From: a virus
Length of the DNA: 24,280 nucleotides
Direction: 5' to 3' (one strand)
IMG/VR virus record: IMGVR_UViG_3300030117_001544
Coordinates: 1 to 24,280 of that record
In this document: in pieces, positions 20,040-24,280 of the stretch
Position numbering within the stretch: position 1 is the first letter of the stretch
How the letters are laid out: each line of letters starts with the position of its first letter
Translations under genes and position numbers: made by a program
Notes under the pieces: model-generated
What the model was told of the DNA's origin: nothing
Databases searched by the model: none
The model's input: the letters and a program-made list of their open reading frames with translations, nothing else

Positions 20040-23000
20040 ATGGCAAACGAATCAACTAATTATTACTCAACTTTTGACGACAGGTTTTCTGACTATGACG
20101 GTAAAACTGTATTTGGTAATGGATCAAGTCCTTTAAATACATTTTCACCTACGTCTCCTAAACTTGTACAAGGTGTTGCATACTTACAATCTAATAATCA
20201 ATTAAAAATTGATATTAAATCACATGATAGTTATGAGTTTGAACCAGTAGTTAATATTATAGATCATGATTATAATCGTAAAATAGACTTTGAGTATAAG
20301 TGGAGACACATAACTATTACATATAAAAATTGGACAAAGAAAACAGCGTCTGATAAAACTTTAACTTTATCATTTCAATCTGGTTTTAGAAAAACAATTG
20401 TTTTAAAAGTACCAGGTATATCTTCTAAATTAAATGATCAAATAGAAAACATAACATCAATGATTACAACGTCACCATATGAAAATATGTTGTCGTTAGA
20501 TTTTTCTGCAAATAAAAGATCTAGTAATAGTATTTTAGGAGCTGTATTTCCTAAAAAAGATCCATATGATGTTTATAACTATTCAGGTGTATATAAATTA
20601 AATTTACCTTTTGCACATTATACAAACTCATCATATTTAAATGAGATATTTGTAGAACAAGGTGTTACATCAACAAATAACGATGTAGATAATGGAATAT
20701 CTAATCGTGGTGTAGGACATTTATATTCTGGTAGAGAAGAACAAGAAATACATTTTATAAATTTACTTACTACTAATGAAAACATAGGTACAAACCAACA
20801 ATTGTTAGATAGTGTAAATACAGCACCATTTACATATAGTTTTGTATACGCATCTAATTTATATTTTATAGCAGACGATGCTCCTGAACATCAAGTATGT
20901 TTAGATCCACGTAATCCATCTTTTTTCTTAACATCAGGAAATGATTGTGAAGGAACATCTATAGGAGATTACAAAAATAAAAGATTTGTAGATGGTCATT
21001 GTTGCAATTCTAATTGTGATGGATTTAGTATGGTAGTAGAAGATGTAAGTCCTGATAATTATGGAGCATCTAACAATACTGGTGCAATTAAAGTAACAGT
21101 AACTGGAGGTGCAGCAAATTATACTTATTTATTATTAAAACATGATGTTGACGGAATAGTTACACAAGTTTCATCTGGATCTGTATCAAGCACAACTCAT
21201 ACATTTACTGGATTAAAACGTTTAGATCAATATTGGCAACCTTATCAAATACAAGTAGCAGATTCTAATAGTTGTATTCAAAGTACTTTTATAAGGCTTA
21301 AAACAAAAAATAACGAATCAGCTAAAACAGCTTGTACAGATTCTGGTGCAGCTAATTATGATTCTACAGAATCAACAGCTGGTGATAGTGTATGTTTTTT
21401 CTGTCGAGCAAATGATCAATATGGAAATGTATACAATGGATTAACATATGGTGATGATGATAGTGGTTCTAATAGACCTGTAGGTGTAGACTTTATATCT
21501 AATGATGGATCAGTTGTAGAACACGCTCAAACAATAAGTGGTAATGGTTTTATTAATTTTAAAGGTAAAATATTTCCACCTTTATTTGATCATATCTCAT
21601 CTGATTCTGATGAAGCGTATAAAATTAGAGTGTATTCTTTAGGAAACACAGAAAATGCAAATAGCAAAACAAATGCAGAAATTCTTGCAATAACTCCAAC
21701 AGCTACAGTTGCAACAGATAAAACATTTACATTAACTAGAGAAGTAGCTGTTGGATGGTGGGCATTAGAAGCTTATGTAGAAAATGTTCCTAATGTAACT
21801 GCTTGTAAAAGTATACATAGATTTTATGTAGGATATGCAGGGTGTACAGATAGCAATGCTAATAATTTTGATGCTAAAGCAACATATGGCAAACAAAGTT
21901 TATGTCAATATGATTGCATTGAAGAACCTATTGATATAATTATTAATGATACTAACCAAGCTTGTGTAAAAAGTTTAAGTATAACTAGAGGTCCTTATGA
22001 TATAATTAATTGGATAATAGGAGGAGAAAGAAAACAAGGATTTGGTCCACATTTAGCTTCTGAAGGAGACTATGTAGAAGTAATGGTAGAAAATACTCAA
22101 ACTAAATGTACACAAAGAGGAGAAACACATATAAGAGAAACTAACTGTAATCAACAAGTTTCTGGTACAGCAAGAATGTTAATAATGCAAGAAACTGCAG
22201 CTATGGGTGGGTGTACAGATCAAACTGCTTCTAATTATAATTGTGATGCAGAATGGGATGATGGCTCTTGTATAGCAGCAGTATATGGTTGTATGGATAT
22301 GACAGCAGCTAATTATAATTCTAATGCTAACGTAGATAATGGGCAATGTGTGTATGGAATATTAGGATGTACTATGCCTAAAGCATTAAACTATAATCCA
22401 CTTACAACAATACCTGATAATGATAATTGTGTGTTTTGTCCTTTATTTACTATAGGTGGACTAGGTGTGGCTTTAAGCTTTAGCGGAAAACCATTCGAAG
22501 GAGATAGTGAACCTACTGATATAGAAAATGCCATTCAAGCAGGAACATTTAATTTATTTGCTACAGGTCAACCTTTATTAACCTGGGAATTAACACTTAT
22601 TTCTACAGGTGCATATTTAAACTATTTACCTCCTAATGTAGTTCTAAAAATATATAGAAAACCTTCTGGAGGAGGTACAGTTCAAGGATACAGTTCAGAT
22701 CAATATACTTTTCCTATATCAGAAACAATGGATTTAGTTCCAATAGCAGAAACTAAAGTTACAGGTTTAGATTCTCAAAATTATAACAATACTGCTTTTG
22801 GTACATGGGATAGTAATGGAGGATTAGATCCTAGCAATTTGTGGCAAGCTTTATCTCAACCTTTAGATACTGTAAATGAAAATATTGGATATGGTAGTTA
22901 TATTATAGAACTAGGTATTCCACAAGAAGGAGGTAAAATATGTTATAACTATGAAATAAGATTCGTAGGAGGCACAACTTTAGCTTATGATAGCCCAAGT

Positions 23001-23945
23001 TCAGATACAGCTTTAAATGTTAATACTACTCCTCCATTAATAAATGTAACAGGGGCATCGCGAGAGCCTGATAATATTGGATGTTTTAATATTTATGCTA
23101 AAAATTATACAGGATATGGATCTGAAAGTAAAAATATTGTTTATAATTTAATACAAGATAATACTACTATGCCTGATGAAAATAACTGGTTTATATTAAG
23201 TACAGGTAGTGCTACAGATCAAGGCATATGTGAATTTGAATTAGATCAGCCAGAATGTTTGCCTAGAAATAGAGTACAAAAACAAAAATACATAACAGAT
23301 TGTATGTATAATGGTGTAGGCAATTGGTATACAAGATTATTAGGCGGATCAAAAGATAATTGTGAAGATAGAAATTTAGCAATTATGTCTTTTATAAAAT
23401 ATTTAACAGACAAAAATGGATTAGATTGTATACACAATTGTGCAGACTCAGGAACACCAAATTATCCTAAAAAGAAAACATGTGAAGATGTTTGGAAAGA
23501 AGGGGGTAGTATAGAATTTACAGTTGATCCTACAACAGGACAAGGAAATGGAGTTTATGGTCTTAATACATATGTTAAGTACAATGTAACATTACCTTGG
23601 TTAGGAGATGTTTCTCCAGGCACATTTCATATAGCAAATAACGACTGTGGATCACAATGTGGAAACCCTTATGGAAATGGGGCTAGAAATTGGGATATAT
23701 GTGTAGATCCAAAAATTATAACAGAAACAACAAATTATTTAGATAAATTTTATAAATTTGCAAGTGAATACTGTAAATCATGTAATCCTTGCTCATACAT
23801 AGTAGGTAATAATAATACAGTTATCGGAAGTAATGTAGAACCAATAGAGCCATATACTTATAATATAGTAGATAATGGCATTCAAGTTGGAGGAATCAAT
23901 ATAGAAGTAGACGGAGATGATATAACAACAGACGATAGCATTTAA
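20040..23945 (+). CDS. Large tail/adhesin protein with SprB-like domain and GCTD repeats
   Basis: The 1301-residue protein is likely a tail spike or receptor-binding adhesin. Residues 1-310 are beta-rich and unassigned. Around 325-420 a domain (NTGAIKVTVTGGAANYTYLLLK...YQIQVADSNSCI) matches the pattern of SprB repeats of Bacteroidota gliding adhesins (PF13573-like, by eye). Five copies of a 'GCTDxxAxNYxxxAxxDDGSC' repeat follow, at about 431, 600, 723, 750 and 776; the last three are in tandem with a period near 26. The repeats are known in Bacteroidota surface proteins. The C-terminal half is beta-rich with scattered cysteines. The gene sits after virion genes and before another tail protein, so a host-recognition role is likely. 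There is no signal peptide, as expected for a virion protein. Confidence 0.7.
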   Translation: MANESTNYYSTFDDRFSDYDGKTVFGNGSSPLNTFSPTSPKLVQGVAYLQSNNQLKIDIKSHDSYEFEPVVNIIDHDYNRKIDFEYKWRHITITYKNWTKKTASDKTLTLSFQSGFRKTIVLKVPGISSKLNDQIENITSMITTSPYENMLSLDFSANKRSSNSILGAVFPKKDPYDVYNYSGVYKLNLPFAHYTNSSYLNEIFVEQGVTSTNNDVDNGISNRGVGHLYSGREEQEIHFINLLTTNENIGTNQQLLDSVNTAPFTYSFVYASNLYFIADDAPEHQVCLDPRNPSFFLTSGNDCEGTSIGDYKNKRFVDGHCCNSNCDGFSMVVEDVSPDNYGASNNTGAIKVTVTGGAANYTYLLLKHDVDGIVTQVSSGSVSSTTHTFTGLKRLDQYWQPYQIQVADSNSCIQSTFIRLKTKNNESAKTACTDSGAANYDSTESTAGDSVCFFCRANDQYGNVYNGLTYGDDDSGSNRPVGVDFISNDGSVVEHAQTISGNGFINFKGKIFPPLFDHISSDSDEAYKIRVYSLGNTENANSKTNAEILAITPTATVATDKTFTLTREVAVGWWALEAYVENVPNVTACKSIHRFYVGYAGCTDSNANNFDAKATYGKQSLCQYDCIEEPIDIIINDTNQACVKSLSITRGPYDIINWIIGGERKQGFGPHLASEGDYVEVMVENTQTKCTQRGETHIRETNCNQQVSGTARMLIMQETAAMGGCTDQTASNYNCDAEWDDGSCIAAVYGCMDMTAANYNSNANVDNGQCVYGILGCTMPKALNYNPLTTIPDNDNCVFCPLFTIGGLGVALSFSGKPFEGDSEPTDIENAIQAGTFNLFATGQPLLTWELTLISTGAYLNYLPPNVVLKIYRKPSGGGTVQGYSSDQYTFPISETMDLVPIAETKVTGLDSQNYNNTAFGTWDSNGGLDPSNLWQALSQPLDTVNENIGYGSYIIELGIPQEGGKICYNYEIRFVGGTTLAYDSPSSDTALNVNTTPPLINVTGASREPDNIGCFNIYAKNYTGYGSESKNIVYNLIQDNTTMPDENNWFILSTGSATDQGICEFELDQPECLPRNRVQKQKYITDCMYNGVGNWYTRLLGGSKDNCEDRNLAIMSFIKYLTDKNGLDCIHNCADSGTPNYPKKKTCEDVWKEGGSIEFTVDPTTGQGNGVYGLNTYVKYNVTLPWLGDVSPGTFHIANNDCGSQCGNPYGNGARNWDICVDPKIITETTNYLDKFYKFASEYCKSCNPCSYIVGNNNTVIGSNVEPIEPYTYNIVDNGIQVGGINIEVDGDDITTDDSI

Positions 23946-23959
23946 CAAAATAAAAAAAC

Positions 23960-24280
23960 ATGGCAGAAATAACATCATTAACCACTTTATCAAAAGCATC
24001 TGTAGTATCAACAGACTTTATATTAGTAGCAAATAGCAGTACAAAAAAAGCTAAAAAATTACAAGCTTCTTCTTTATTTCCTTCTTTATCAACTTTAGGA
24101 ACATCAAGTGAAGCATTGTATGTAAGTGTTACAAACAGTAATCAAATAAATTTAAAAGGTCTTAAATCTGCTGACGATACAAAATTAACTGTTACAACTT
24201 CAAGCAATAATTTAGTTTTAACATTGGTTGAGTCAGGAATAGATCTTAATAATTGTGATAATACAACATCTGGATTTTTA
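23960..24280 (+). CDS. Tail fibre-type protein, N-terminal part (cut by window edge)
   Basis: The frame starts at ATG 23960 and stays open for 107 codons to the window end. Its start MAEITSLTTLSKASVVSTDFILVANSS, followed by KKAKKLQASSLFPSL, is the type of N-terminus found on phage tail fibre or appendage proteins (a short 'TDFxLVA...KK..' virion-attachment motif). The rest is T/S/N-rich beta sequence. The 14-nt gap after the adhesin contains an A-rich leader (TAAAAAAAC). The C-terminal end, which would decide the function, is outside the window. Confidence 0.65.
   Translation, partial: MAEITSLTTLSKASVVSTDFILVANSSTKKAKKLQASSLFPSLSTLGTSSEALYVSVTNSNQINLKGLKSADDTKLTVTTSSNNLVLTLVESGIDLNNCDNTTSGFL

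Overview
The window looks like part of the genome of an AT-rich, tailed, probably podovirus-like bacteriophage that infects a member of the Bacteroidota (Flavobacteriia-like), most likely marine. Three things point to that host. Several intergenic regions carry the Bacteroidota promoter signature TAnnTTTG, sometimes with TTG/TTTG about 20 nt upstream. Start codons are preceded by A/T-rich sequence rather than a Shine-Dalgarno motif. The large tail/adhesin protein carries a SprB-like domain and 'GCTDxxAxNY...DDGSC' repeats, both typical of Bacteroidota surface proteins. The mix of a family A DNA polymerase, an HU/IHF-like protein, a TerL-portal-scaffold-capsid order and divergent replication and virion blocks recalls crAss-like phages of Bacteroidota, but that placement is inference and needs profile searches.

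Layout. Positions 1-4670, minus strand: a replication/early block. It has a family A DNA polymerase (cut by the window edge), a candidate ssDNA-binding protein with an acidic tail, several small proteins (zinc-binding and membrane), a conserved phage protein starting MGMDIYG, and a short two-helix membrane protein. It contains two intergenic stretches rich in RNA-like structure. The first (about 1331-1468) has a promoter, a leader hairpin and an intrinsic terminator just before the polymerase genes. The second (about 3713-4028) has a perfect 10-bp helix closing three hairpins, flanked by further perfect inverted repeats.

Positions 4670-5230: the divergent control region. It holds promoters in both directions, a 24-residue membrane peptide ORF, and a roughly 250-nt stretch that is richer in G+C than its surroundings, has many possible helices and ends in an intrinsic terminator (candidate non-coding RNA).

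Positions 5231-24280, plus strand: the late/virion block. A GroES-like co-chaperonin leads a run of tightly overlapping small genes (winged-helix-like protein, six-cysteine protein, HU-like protein, staphylococcal-nuclease-fold nuclease). These are followed by the large terminase, portal, a small portal-overlapping protein, acidic scaffold, major capsid protein, connector-like proteins, beta-rich virion proteins, a Cys-rich protein, a 1301-residue adhesin and the start of another tail protein. The portal and scaffold genes have matching promoter boxes placed exactly 24 nt before their ATGs, and a structured hairpin cluster follows the capsid gene.

How the genes fit together: the minus-strand block would copy the genome. 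The plus-strand block would package DNA (TerL, portal), build and fold the capsid (scaffold, capsid protein, GroES with host GroEL), attach the tail and recognise the host (connector, adhesin, fibre). No integrase, tRNA, insertion sequence or CRISPR array was seen.
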